Shown here piece after piece: positions 25,595 to 33,850 of a DNA stretch of 51,889 nucleotides; position 1 is the first letter of the stretch, and every line of letters starts with the position of its first letter. Location: NCBI GenBank assembly GCA_014804975.1, contig JAAUYT010000015.1:1-51889 (forward strand), given 5' to 3'. The position numbers and the translations under genes were made by a program. This stretch comes from Clostridia bacterium (GTDB lineage: Bacteria > Bacillota > Clostridia > Christensenellales > Borkfalkiaceae). The notes under the pieces were generated by a model, which was not told where the DNA came from, did no database searches, and saw only the letters and a program-made list of their open reading frames with translations.

Positions 25595-27079
25595 TTAGAG
25601 ATTTAACGCTTTCTTTCTGTAAATGACGACGCGCTGACCCTCTTTTACGGGGAATTCCAAATCGGGGTTGTTTTCTTCGACCTCTTCGGGAGACTTTTTG
25701 AGGGACTTAGAAAGCTCCCAAAGTCCGTCGCCCGCCGCGGGAATAAACACGCTGACCGCGTAGTCGGAGACGGGTACTTCCGCGCCCTCTTCCGCAGCGC
25801 ATACGAATTTTGCGCGAACCGTTCTGTGTTCCTTGAAGCTGATCTTTAAGGTTGCCTCCGCATCGATCTCCCCTTCCTGCCGCTGACGCGCGTTCATGGA
25901 GCAGACGAGAACGGAGACGTCCGCGTTCTCCACGTCCGCCGCGACGGAGAAGGGAAGGCTGATTTCCATGCCTCTGACGCTTCCGTCCGCGCCCTTTACG
26001 ACGAGGGTCGCAAGCGCGACGCCCTCGACACGCATACCGTCTTCGGTGCTGACGAGATTCGCCTCGGCGCGTTGCAGCGTGAGCGCGAGCAGCGTATCCG
26101 AGAAGTCCACCGTGGACGAAAGCGCGGCTTTGCCCGAAACGCGCTCCGTGAAGCCGTGCGTTTGCCCCGCGCCCGAGGTCTCCACTTCGTTATAGGTAAG
26201 GTTTACTTCGTGCGTGCGGGAGAATGCGTCCGTCACGACGGGGAGCGCGGTTTCCTCGTATACGCAACCCTCTGCGCCGAGCATAAGCTCCGCGGTGATC
26301 TTGCACTTCTTTTTGTCCTCGTCCGAGTCCGCTTTGAGCGCGACGTCGAGAACGGAAATGCGCAGCTCTGCGTTTCTGCCGGGGAACGCCTCTTCGCAGG
26401 GGATCTCGAAGCTGAAAGGTACGAGCCGTTCGAAGGAGACGAGAGAATCGTCGCCTTTGAGCGCAAGAATACAGAGGTTGATTTCACCCTCGGCGCGGAC
26501 CGTTCCCGCAGAGAGGGTGATCTCCGTTGCGCCGACCGTCTCGGAATGCAGAAGAATATCGCCGATAAATTCCGTTTCGAATTCGTCCTCCGTCTCGGTG
26601 GTGCCGCCCACGAGCCGTGCCGAAATGACGGGCGCCTCTTCGCGCTTTACGATAAGCTCCCCGCCCGAAAGATAGTCGAAGCTTTTCTCACCGTACAGCG
26701 AGATATCCGCGCCGATGAGCGCAGTCGCGTAGGTGCTTGCGCCCTCCCGACGGGTCGAAAGGTTTTCGAGCGAAAGGATAGCGCGCGCCGTAAGCGCGGG
26801 ATAGCACCCCTCGTTCTCCGCGCGGGCGGAAAATTCGATTCCCTTTTCCGCACGGCAAATGCGTTTTTCGGAATCTTCGTAGACGATCAGAAAGTAAGTC
26901 TTTCCGTAGTAGCGCACTTCACCGTCCGAAACCTCGGTGCCCGTTAAGATGACGCGCGCTTCGGAAGCGATAATTGACTCCACTTCCGCGCCGAACTTGC
27001 ACTCTACCGCCGTTTGGTGCGTGAGCGTTAAAATTTTGCCGTACCCGCGATAGGTAGCCGTTTCCGTATTCAATGCCAT
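25595..27079 (-). CDS. SPOCS (DUF3794) and LysM domain protein
   Basis: The 494-residue cytosolic-type protein has three repeated beta-rich SPOCS/DUF3794 segments (about residues 15-130, 150-290 and 310-425) and a C-terminal LysM-like domain (about 445-490: GDGLWELSKSLKKSPEEVEENNPDLEFPVKEGQRVVIY). This is the architecture of SipL of Clostridioides difficile, which binds SpoIVA during spore coat assembly. Here it suggests a spore coat or envelope role, but that is by analogy. It is monocistronic with its own terminator. Confidence 0.82.
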   Translation of the reverse strand: MALNTETATYRGYGKILTLTHQTAVECKFGAEVESIIASEARVILTGTEVSDGEVRYYGKTYFLIVYEDSEKRICRAEKGIEFSARAENEGCYPALTARAILSLENLSTRREGASTYATALIGADISLYGEKSFDYLSGGELIVKREEAPVISARLVGGTTETEDEFETEFIGDILLHSETVGATEITLSAGTVRAEGEINLCILALKGDDSLVSFERLVPFSFEIPCEEAFPGRNAELRISVLDVALKADSDEDKKKCKITAELMLGAEGCVYEETALPVVTDAFSRTHEVNLTYNEVETSGAGQTHGFTERVSGKAALSSTVDFSDTLLALTLQRAEANLVSTEDGMRVEGVALATLVVKGADGSVRGMEISLPFSVAADVENADVSVLVCSMNARQRQEGEIDAEATLKISFKEHRTVRAKFVCAAEEGAEVPVSDYAVSVFIPAAGDGLWELSKSLKKSPEEVEENNPDLEFPVKEGQRVVIYRKKALNL

Positions 27080-27203
27080 AGTTTTTTCTCCTCTATTTTG
27101 TTCCTTTCATTCTATGACCGTGAATTGCGGGTTATGCGTTTTTTGTTTTTCTTTCGTGAAACTCTTTTTGACAAAATTTATCGAAAAAGATTTTATATAT
27201 AAA

Positions 27204-27230
27204 AAAAGTCCCCGTGAGGGACTTTTTCGT
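27204..27230 (-). terminator. terminator of veg
   Basis: AAAAAGTCCC-CGTGA-GGGACTTTTT follows the veg stop on the minus strand. Confidence 0.88.
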
Positions 27231-27236
27231 TTTGAA

Positions 27237-27485
27237 TTATTCTGCTTTTCTTGGCTTTACGCGAACGCTTCCGCAGAGAACTTCCGCATAGGAATAGGAA
27301 GTCTTGCCCAAAAAGCCCTTGTCGTCCGGGCGGACGGTGAACAGGGACGGATACACTCCCGAAAGCTCACCCGAGTATTTGAGGATCTTGTTCCTGCCGA
27401 GGTTTACGACCACGTCCACCTGTTGGTTGAAATAATCGGCTATTTTTTTCTTAACGGTTGCAATGTCGTTCTTCTGCTTTATCAT
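27237..27485 (-). CDS. veg: Veg family protein
   Basis: The 82-residue protein matches the Firmicute Veg family: an N-terminal helix (IATVKKKIADYFNQQVDVVVNLGRNK) and a small beta barrel with GVYPSLFTVRPDDK and SYSYAEVLCGSV motifs. In Bacillus subtilis Veg influences biofilm matrix and spore outgrowth. The gene lies 35 bp after an HTH regulator gene in the same direction and could be read partly from its transcript. The ribosome binding site is poor. Confidence 0.92.
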   Translation of the reverse strand: MIKQKNDIATVKKKIADYFNQQVDVVVNLGRNKILKYSGELSGVYPSLFTVRPDDKGFLGKTSYSYAEVLCGSVRVKPRKAE

Positions 27486-27520
27486 GGACTAATGATTGAC
27501 AAAGCAAACGGAATTTATAC

Positions 27521-27730
27521 CTATATAGAATCGGTTATGCCGAGAAGATAGTCGGAAGATACGTGAAAATATGCTGCAAGGATTATGATTGCCATTGCAT
27601 TTGGGATTCTCTTTTCTGTTTCCCAAAATCCGATTGCTCCTGCACTTAATCCCGTCTCTTTTGAAAGTTGCATTTGCGTAAGGTTTTTTTCTGTGCGTAA
27701 CTCTTTTAATCTTTCTGCGAATTTTTTCAT
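27521..27730 (-). CDS. Xre-type HTH regulator of module 1
   Basis: The 69-residue protein is a single Cro/CI helix-turn-helix domain (LKELRTEKNLTQMQLSKETGLSAGAIGFWETEKRIP, then ILAAYFHVSSDYLLG). It pairs with a divergent small gene at 27822. Its predicted -10 box ends 6 bases before the ATG and no ribosome binding site is present, so the transcript seems leaderless. A palindrome over its -10 suggests autoregulation. It is a close relative of the regulator at 37654. Confidence 0.88.
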   Translation of the reverse strand: MKKFAERLKELRTEKNLTQMQLSKETGLSAGAIGFWETEKRIPNAMAIIILAAYFHVSSDYLLGITDSI

Positions 27731-27736
27731 AAATAT

Positions 27737-27806
27737 ATTCTACAACAAATGTAGTTGAAATACTTGACTACTAACGTATATTGTTTTATGATATAACTAC
27801 AAACGT
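27737..27806. promoter_or_regulatory. divergent promoters and operators of module 1
   Basis: Plus strand: TTGACT (27764-27769) and TATGAT (27787-27792), 17 bp apart, drive the DUF6809-like gene. Minus strand: a TAGAAT -10 (27737-27742) serves the HTH gene. Likely operators are the repeats ACTACTAACGT (27767-27777) and ACTACAAACGT (27796-27806), in the spacer and at the start point, and the palindrome CTACAACAAATGTAG (27740-27754) over the HTH -10. Confidence 0.65.
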
Positions 27807-27821
27807 GAGCGGAGGTGAAAT

Positions 27822-28091
27822 ATGAAATCGGCAATCGAAGAAATACGCAACGGAAGTCTTAGCGGAAAAAGTCCTAACCTTGGGAAAGAGTATAAAAAAG
27901 CAGTCGCGGCAACGGCAGAGAAAGAAGCCGCAATATTAGAGCTTATAAAAGATAACAAAGAAACTTTAAAAGCATTTAAAGAATATCAAGACGCCGAAGA
28001 AGAAAGTTTTTATTTGGAAGTGCGGGGCTATTACAAGCACGGCTTTCGCCACGGATTCCGCATTGCCATAGACGCATTGGACGAAGAGTAA
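27822..28091 (+). CDS. DUF6809-like small helical protein, module 1
   Basis: The 89-residue cytosolic protein starts MKSAIEEIRNGSLSG, has a central coiled, acidic helix (residues 25-65) and ends with a conserved YYKHGFRHGFRIAIDAL segment. The protein at 37293 is a clear paralogue (SAIEE, then LIKDNKETLKAF / LLKENAEAKEAF, then YYKxGF). I believe this is the family called DUF6809, of unknown function, but cannot confirm it. A strong GGAGGTG site precedes the ATG. Divergent pairing with an HTH gene suggests it is repressed by that regulator. Confidence 0.78.
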   Translation: MKSAIEEIRNGSLSGKSPNLGKEYKKAVAATAEKEAAILELIKDNKETLKAFKEYQDAEEESFYLEVRGYYKHGFRHGFRIAIDALDEE

Positions 28092-28134
28092 AAAATGCGC
28101 GGGAATCGCTTTGCGATTCCCGCGCATACTTTTT
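28091..28134. terminator. bidirectional terminator between module 1 and gyrA
   Basis: A 14-bp perfect stem (28096-28109 with 28113-28126, TGCGCGGGAATCGC) is flanked by A and T runs on both strands, ending the plus-strand DUF6809-like gene and minus-strand gyrA. Confidence 0.9.
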
Positions 28135-28139
28135 ATTCC

Positions 28140-30782
28140 TTACTCTTCGGACCCTTCGGATTCCTCGGAAGTTTCCGCCTCTTCTTCGACGACTTCCTCT
28201 TCCTCTCCGCTCTCAACAGTCGTCTCCGTATCTTCCTCCTCCGTTTCGGGAGCTTCTACGGGAACGTCCGCCGCGGTCTCTTCGGGAATCTCAACTTCCG
28301 CTTCTTCGTCGCGCTCGGTGATCGCCACCGTCGCCACCTTGCCGCCGCGCAGTCTCATGAGCCTTACGCCGCGCGTGTTGCGCCCGATCTTCGAGATACT
28401 GTCGCCGTGCATACGAATGACGATACCGCTATCGGAAACCATCATGACGTCGTTGTCATCGTTGATGAGCTTCATGTTGACGAGCTTGCCCGTGAGCGCA
28501 TTGAACACGCCCGCCTTAATACCTTTACCGCCGCGGCCCTGAATTCTGTAATCTTCGGGGTCGGTGCGCTTGCCGTAGCCGTTCTCGGATACCGTCAGAA
28601 TATCGTAGCCCTCTTTCACGACGAGCATATCCACGACCTCGTCGCCCTTGGAAAGCCGGATCGCCTTTACGCCCATCGTATCTCTACCCGTTGCGCGAAC
28701 GTCGGATTCGGCAAAGTGAATGCACTTGCCTTGCCTACTCGCTACGATAATGCTATCCTTCTTATGGCAGGGCTGTACGGAAATGAGCTCGTCTCTCGAA
28801 TTGATCTTGATCGCGATTTTACCGCTCTTCATAATACGGTGGAATTCGCGCATTGCCGTCTTCTTGATAAGTCCTTTTTTCGTCGCCATGACGAGGAAGC
28901 CCGAGCCCTTTTCGCTCATGGGAAGCGCCGCCGCGATCTTCTCGCGTGCGTCGAGCTGAACGATATTGACGATCGCTCTGCCGCGCGCCGTACGGTTCGC
29001 TTCGGGAATTTCATAGCCCTTGATCGAGTAAACCTTACCGAAGTTGGAGAACAGCAAGACGTTGTCGTGCGTGGAGCAAATGAACATCTGCTCGACGAAG
29101 TCGTCTTCCTTGGGGCGGTGACCCGTAATGCCCACGCCGCCGCGGTTCTGCGCTCTGTATTCCACGACGGGAATGCGCTTGATATAACCGCCGTCCGTCA
29201 TGGAAATGACGACGTCCTCTTCGTCGATCAAGTCCTCGTCGTCGATATTGCCGACGTCTACGGAAATCTCCGTCTTTCTGTCGGACGGGTATTTCGCCTT
29301 GATCGTAATGAGGTCGTTTTTGATAATGTCATAAACGCGCTTTTCGTGCGCCAAAATGTCCTTGTAGTCCTTGATGAGTGCGCGGAGCGCTGCGAGCTCG
29401 TCGCGGAGCTTCTCCACTTCGAGAGAGGTCAAACGCGACAGCTTCATTTCGAGAATGGCGTTCGCCTGCTTTTCGGTGAGCTCGAAGCTATCCGTGAGTT
29501 TTTGGATCGCTTCGTTCTTGTCGCGCGATTCCTTGATGATCTTAATGACTTCGTCGATATTCGCAAGCGCAAGCACCAAGCCTTCGATGATATGCGCGCG
29601 CTCTTCCGTCTTGTTGAGGTCGAAACGCGTTCTGCGGGTGATGACTTCCTTTTGGTGTTTGAGATACTCTTCGAGAATTTCGCGAAGATTCAGCACCTTG
29701 GGTTCGGTGCCGTTCTCGACGAGCGCAAGCAAAATGATACCGTCCGAAATTTGCAGGTTCGTATGCTTGTACAGCGTGTTTAAAACGACCTGCGCGTTCG
29801 CGTCCTTCTTGCACTCGATGACGATTCGAAGTCCCTCTCTGCCCGATTCCTCGCGGATATCCGAGATGCCCTCTAAGCGCTTATCGCGCACCATGTTCGC
29901 GATCGTTTCGATGAGCTGCGCCTTGTTGACCTGATAGGGAAGCTCGGTCACGATAATGCGGCTTCTCGTGTTGCCGCCCGTGCCGTATTCCTCGATCTCG
30001 CACTTCGAACGGATAATGATACTTCCCTGTCCCGTGCGGTACGCCTTGCGGATTCCCGCGCGTCCCATGATAATGCCGCCCGTGGGGAAATCGGGTGCGG
30101 GGATATAGTTCATTAAATCTTCGATGGAAATTTCGGGATTGTCGATCATTGCGATCGTGCCGTCGATCACTTCCGCAAGGTTGTGCGGGGGAATGTTCGT
30201 CGCCATACCGACCGCGATACCGTCCGACCCGTTCACGAGAAGGTTGGGGAAACGCGCCGTCAGAACGGCGGGCTCCATTTCGTTGCCATCGAAGTTGGGG
30301 AAAAAGTCGACCGTGTCTTTATCGAGGTCTTTGAGCATTTCCGCCGCAAGCTTCGTAAGTCTTGCTTCCGTGTAACGCATTGCCGCAGGGGGATCGCCGT
30401 CCACCGAACCGAAGTTTCCGTGCCCGTCTACGAGCGGGAAGTTGATAGAGAAGTCCTGCGCCAAACGCACGAGTGCGTCGTACACCGAAGAGTCGCCGTG
30501 CGGGTGATATTTACCCATGCAGTCACCGACGATACGGGCGCACTTCTTATAAGCCTTATCGTTATACAGTCCCATCTCGTGCATGGAGTAAAGGATACGC
30601 CTGTGCACGGGCTTTAAACCGTCTCTTACGTCGGGAATGGCACGCGATTTATTGACCGCCATTGCGTAGGCAATGAACGAGCGTTTGAGTTCCTCGTTGA
30701 CTTCTACGTCGAGGATCTTCGTCATTTCAAGCGTTTTCTTAAATTCTTCCGTGAGCTCGGGGCTCGTCTCTCTTTTCGCCAT
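28140..30782 (-). CDS. gyrA: DNA gyrase subunit A
   Basis: The 880-residue protein is a full GyrA. The catalytic Tyr137 is in MRYTEAR, and the quinolone-resistance region [12 protein letters not shown] has Ser98 and Asp102 at the positions usually mutated in resistance, both wild type. The C-terminal pinwheel domain follows (from about 510). The GyrA box in the first blade reads QNRGGVG near residue 544 instead of the usual QRRGGRG, while a last-blade motif reads QGRGGKG. The last 45 residues are an acidic Glu-rich tail. AGAGGAG precedes the start, and the gene follows gyrB by 14 bp. Confidence 0.99.
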   Translation of the reverse strand: MAKRETSPELTEEFKKTLEMTKILDVEVNEELKRSFIAYAMAVNKSRAIPDVRDGLKPVHRRILYSMHEMGLYNDKAYKKCARIVGDCMGKYHPHGDSSVYDALVRLAQDFSINFPLVDGHGNFGSVDGDPPAAMRYTEARLTKLAAEMLKDLDKDTVDFFPNFDGNEMEPAVLTARFPNLLVNGSDGIAVGMATNIPPHNLAEVIDGTIAMIDNPEISIEDLMNYIPAPDFPTGGIIMGRAGIRKAYRTGQGSIIIRSKCEIEEYGTGGNTRSRIIVTELPYQVNKAQLIETIANMVRDKRLEGISDIREESGREGLRIVIECKKDANAQVVLNTLYKHTNLQISDGIILLALVENGTEPKVLNLREILEEYLKHQKEVITRRTRFDLNKTEERAHIIEGLVLALANIDEVIKIIKESRDKNEAIQKLTDSFELTEKQANAILEMKLSRLTSLEVEKLRDELAALRALIKDYKDILAHEKRVYDIIKNDLITIKAKYPSDRKTEISVDVGNIDDEDLIDEEDVVISMTDGGYIKRIPVVEYRAQNRGGVGITGHRPKEDDFVEQMFICSTHDNVLLFSNFGKVYSIKGYEIPEANRTARGRAIVNIVQLDAREKIAAALPMSEKGSGFLVMATKKGLIKKTAMREFHRIMKSGKIAIKINSRDELISVQPCHKKDSIIVASRQGKCIHFAESDVRATGRDTMGVKAIRLSKGDEVVDMLVVKEGYDILTVSENGYGKRTDPEDYRIQGRGGKGIKAGVFNALTGKLVNMKLINDDNDVMMVSDSGIVIRMHGDSISKIGRNTRGVRLMRLRGGKVATVAITERDEEAEVEIPEETAADVPVEAPETEEEDTETTVESGEEEEVVEEEAETSEESEGSEE

Positions 30783-30796
30783 GATTTATCTCCTCT

Positions 30797-32710
30797 TTAA
30801 ATATCAAGATCCTTGACCAAGGTTGCGTTCTCTTCAATGAACTGTCTGCGGAGCGACGGGCTCTCACCCATGAGGACGGAGAACATTTTGTCCGCCTCCA
30901 CCGCGTCCTCCATGCGCACCTTGATGAGCGTGCGGGTCGCGGGGTTCATGGTCGTATCCCAAAGCTGTTCGGTACTCATTTCGCCCAAGCCTTTATAGCG
31001 TTGGTATTCCACTCTGTTATTGTTCTCTAAATCGTACGCGGTCTTTTCCTCTTCGGAATAGAGGTACTTGTCCTCTCTGCCCTTCATGCTCGCCTTATAG
31101 AGCGGAGGCATTGCCGAATACACGTGCCCGTGTTCGATCAAGGGGCGCATATAGCGGAAGAGGAAGGTCAAAAACAGAATACGGATATGCGCGCCGTCGA
31201 CGTCGGCATCGGTCATGGAGATGATGCGGTCGTAGCGCAATTTGCTCTCGTCAAAGTCGTCTAAGATTCCGCAGCCGAACGCCGTGATCATCGCCTTGAT
31301 CTCCGCGTTTTCGAGTACGCGGTTGAGGCGCACCTTCTCTACGTTCAAGATTTTACCGCGGAGAGGCAGGATCGCCTGAAATCTTCTGTCGCGTCCCTGC
31401 TTTGCCGTGCCGCCTGCCGAGTCACCCTCGACGATGTAGATTTCGCAAAGCTCGGGGCGTTTGTCGGAACAGTCCGCAAGCTTGCCGGGGAGAGTCGTCG
31501 ATTCCAGAATGCCCTTGCGGCGGGTGAGCTCGCGCGCGTTCCTTGCCGCGTCGCGCGCCTTCTGCGCCGTGATACAGCGAAGCACGAGCTCGCGCGCTTC
31601 CTGCGGGTGCTCTTCGATATAGGTACCGAAGCGCTCCGCCACGCTCTTCGAAACGAAGGTACGGATAAACGAGTTGTTCAGCTTGTCCTTGGTCTGCGAT
31701 TCGAACTGCGCGTTTTCAAGCTTGACGGAGACGACTGCGGTAATGCCCTCGCGCACGTCCTCGCCCGTTAGCTTGTCGCTGTCCTTTAAAATATTCAGCC
31801 TTTTGCCTGCGTCGTTGATGATTTTCGTGAGCGCAAGCTTCAAGCCCTCGACGTGCGTTCCGCCGTCGATCGTGTTGACGTTGTTCGCGTACGAATAAAT
31901 AACTTCGTTGTAGCTCTCGTTGTATTGCAGTGCGATTTCGCAGACGGTCGTTCCCTCGTGCTCTTCGAAATAAAGAGGCTCCGCAAAGAGCGTTTCGTTG
32001 CCCTTGTTGATCTCCTGCACTAATTCGCGGATACCGCCTTCGTAGAGGAAGGTGTCCGTGCGCTCCTTACCCACGCGCTTGTCGGTAAGCGTGATCGTAA
32101 GTCCCTTGTTCAGGAAGGCAAGCTCCTTTAAGCGGACTTTGAGCGTATCGTACTTGAAGACGATCGTTTCGAAAATTTCCTCGTCGGGGAAGAAGGTGAC
32201 CTTCGTACCCGTCTTATCGGTATCGCCGATGATCTGTAAGGAACGCTGCGGCACGCCGCGGTTATAGACCTGCTTGTAAATATGTCCGTTCTGCGAGACC
32301 TCGACTTCCAGCCATTCGGAAAGCGCGTTGACCGCCTTGACGCCCACGCCGTGAAGTCCCGAAGAGACCTTATAGCCGGAGTCGCCGCCGAACTTACCGC
32401 CCGCGTTGACCTTTGTAAACACGACTTCGACTGTGGAAATCTTTTCCTTGGGGTGAATACCCGTGGGAATGCCGCGCCCGTTATCCACAACCGTGCACGA
32501 ACCGTCGGGATTGACGGTGACGTCCACTTGGGTACAGTAACCCGCAAGCGCCTCGTCGATCGAGTTATCCACAACCTCGCTTACAAGGTGGTGAAGTCCC
32601 TTTTCGTCCGTGGAGCTGATGTACATTCCGGGGCGCTTTCTGATGTGTTCGAGCCCGTCGAGAACCTGAATTTGTTCCGCACCGTACGTTGCTTTGACCT
32701 TTTCAGCCAT
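30797..32710 (-). CDS. gyrB: DNA gyrase subunit B
   Basis: The 637-residue ATPase subunit of gyrase has GHKL motifs (VDNSIDEALAG, VVDNGRGIPTG, GLHGVGVKAVNAL) and the TOPRIM motifs EGDSAGGTAKQGRDR and DADVDGAHI. The C-terminal YKGLGEMSTEQLWDTTMNP contacts GyrA. The start is ATG 32710 with AGGAGGA upstream; an 18-base in-frame extension would begin inside that site. It is the first gene of a gyrB-gyrA operon. There is no adjacent recF or dnaN, unlike the common origin-linked arrangement. Confidence 0.99.
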   Translation of the reverse strand: MAEKVKATYGAEQIQVLDGLEHIRKRPGMYISSTDEKGLHHLVSEVVDNSIDEALAGYCTQVDVTVNPDGSCTVVDNGRGIPTGIHPKEKISTVEVVFTKVNAGGKFGGDSGYKVSSGLHGVGVKAVNALSEWLEVEVSQNGHIYKQVYNRGVPQRSLQIIGDTDKTGTKVTFFPDEEIFETIVFKYDTLKVRLKELAFLNKGLTITLTDKRVGKERTDTFLYEGGIRELVQEINKGNETLFAEPLYFEEHEGTTVCEIALQYNESYNEVIYSYANNVNTIDGGTHVEGLKLALTKIINDAGKRLNILKDSDKLTGEDVREGITAVVSVKLENAQFESQTKDKLNNSFIRTFVSKSVAERFGTYIEEHPQEARELVLRCITAQKARDAARNARELTRRKGILESTTLPGKLADCSDKRPELCEIYIVEGDSAGGTAKQGRDRRFQAILPLRGKILNVEKVRLNRVLENAEIKAMITAFGCGILDDFDESKLRYDRIISMTDADVDGAHIRILFLTFLFRYMRPLIEHGHVYSAMPPLYKASMKGREDKYLYSEEEKTAYDLENNNRVEYQRYKGLGEMSTEQLWDTTMNPATRTLIKVRMEDAVEADKMFSVLMGESPSLRRQFIEENATLVKDLDI

Positions 32711-32751
32711 ACTTCCTCCTGCTTTCACAAATGGTTTTTAGGTTGATTCCT

Positions 32752-32779
32752 CGCGCGTGCGCGCACGCGTGCGCGCGCG
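32752..32779. other. alternating purine-pyrimidine tract in the gyrB leader
   Basis: All 28 bases alternate pyrimidine and purine and are nearly all CG or TG/CA steps, the classic Z-DNA-prone pattern. The tract lies about 33-60 bases downstream of the predicted gyrB start of transcription. In RNA it could fold as a GCGCGCA/TGCGCGC hairpin. Pattern and position are read directly; any function is inference. Confidence 0.8.
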
Positions 32780-32818
32780 AAAGAAAATAGCGCATTTTTT
32801 GCGCCTCTGTTCCTGAAT

Positions 32819-32847
32819 ATTATAACATAAAGTAAAAAAATTGTACA
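32819..32847 (-). promoter_or_regulatory. gyrB promoter
   Basis: Minus-strand TGTACA (32842-32847) and TATAAT (32819-32824) are 17 bp apart. The predicted leader is about 100 bases and contains the alternating tract. Confidence 0.6.
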
Positions 32848-32882
32848 GTGAATTGTCGAAAAATTTTTGGAATTTTCCACCA

Positions 32883-32915
32883 AAAAATAAAAGTTTTCCA
32901 CTGTGGAAAACTTTT
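32883..32915 (-). terminator. terminator of dus
   Basis: A 13-bp perfect stem AAAAGTTTTCCAC with its complement around a single base (32889-32915) is followed on the minus strand by ATTTTTT, just after the dus stop. The TTTTCCAC arms only loosely resemble DnaA boxes. Confidence 0.75.
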
Positions 32916-32917
32916 TG

Positions 32918-33850
32918 TCAACAAAAAATTTCTTCTGCAAGGCGAGCAACCTCTTCGGTATCCTGCGCCTGAAAGAGTCTTCGTTTATACTCCGCCGCGC
33001 CCTTCACACCCTTCAAATAGAACGCCGCCATTTTGCGCATAAACACGGTTGCAAACCGTTCGCCGTAGAGCTCTTTCGTCTCTTTAAGCTGTTTTAAAAA
33101 AAGCTCTTTCATGGGCGGAGGCTCGATTTCCGCGATATCCGCAAACACCTGCGGGCGGTACAATGCGGCACGGGCGATCATCACCCCGTCCGCACCCGTG
33201 CGCGCGATCGTCTTTTCCGCGTCGCCCTTTGACCATACGCCCCCGTTTGCAATGACGGGGATTTTGACCGCGTTCTTTGCCGAAGCGATCTCCTCGTAGT
33301 CGGGCGCGCCCGCGTACACTCTTTCGCGCGATCTGCCGTGCACCGTGATCATGCACGCACCCGCCCCTTCGCACAGTCTTGCGAACTCGGCGGTGATTTT
33401 TTTGTCGTCGGTGATACCGATACGGAACTTAACTGAAATCCGCTTCCCGCTCTTCACGCATTCGGAAATGATTTTTTCGGCAAGCGGAAGATTTTCCAAA
33501 AGCGCGCTCCCCTCGCCGTTTCTCACGATCTTGGGCATAGGGCAACCCATGTTGATGTCAATTAAATCAAAGGGCGCGAGCGCCTCGCTCTCGCACGCCG
33601 CCCGCATAAGGGCGGGCTCGCTCCCGAAAATCTGCGCCGCCTTGGGCGATTCGTCCCCGCAATATAGAAGCTTTTTCGTCTCTTCGCTATTGTAGTGAAG
33701 CCCCTTTGCGCTGACCATTTCGGTAAAAGTAAGCCCCGCGCCAAGCCCCCTGCACAGCTCGCGGAAGGGGTAATTCGTGTACCCCGCAAGCGGAGCCAAA
33801 AAGACGTTGTTCGGACACACCATGCCCGCGATATCAATTTTGGGAAACAT
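32918..33850 (-). CDS. dus: tRNA-dihydrouridine synthase
   Basis: The 310-residue flavoprotein reduces uridine in the D loop of tRNA. The TIM-barrel motifs are clear: LAPLAGYTNYPFREL, the DINMGCPMPKIVRNGEGSAL loop with the catalytic Cys, VKFRIGI, TVHGRSR and ANGGVW. The start is ATG 33850 (MFPKIDIAG); an upstream extension of 24 codons would lie inside the mazG gene. The chosen start already overlaps the yabN stop by 17 bases, so the two are coupled. Confidence 0.96.
   Translation of the reverse strand: MFPKIDIAGMVCPNNVFLAPLAGYTNYPFRELCRGLGAGLTFTEMVSAKGLHYNSEETKKLLYCGDESPKAAQIFGSEPALMRAACESEALAPFDLIDINMGCPMPKIVRNGEGSALLENLPLAEKIISECVKSGKRISVKFRIGITDDKKITAEFARLCEGAGACMITVHGRSRERVYAGAPDYEEIASAKNAVKIPVIANGGVWSKGDAEKTIARTGADGVMIARAALYRPQVFADIAEIEPPPMKELFLKQLKETKELYGERFATVFMRKMAAFYLKGVKGAAEYKRRLFQAQDTEEVARLAEEIFC

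Noticed and set aside
28095-29783. Long plus-strand open frame opposite gyrA
   Set aside because: It mirrors the gyrA codons and has no family match or ribosome binding site. It is a shadow of a high-GC third-position gene.
32889-32915. TTTTCCAC motifs near gyrB as DnaA boxes or a replication origin
   Set aside because: They form one perfect hairpin with a T run right after dus, which is a terminator. The TTATCCACA consensus is not matched, and dnaA, dnaN and recF are absent.
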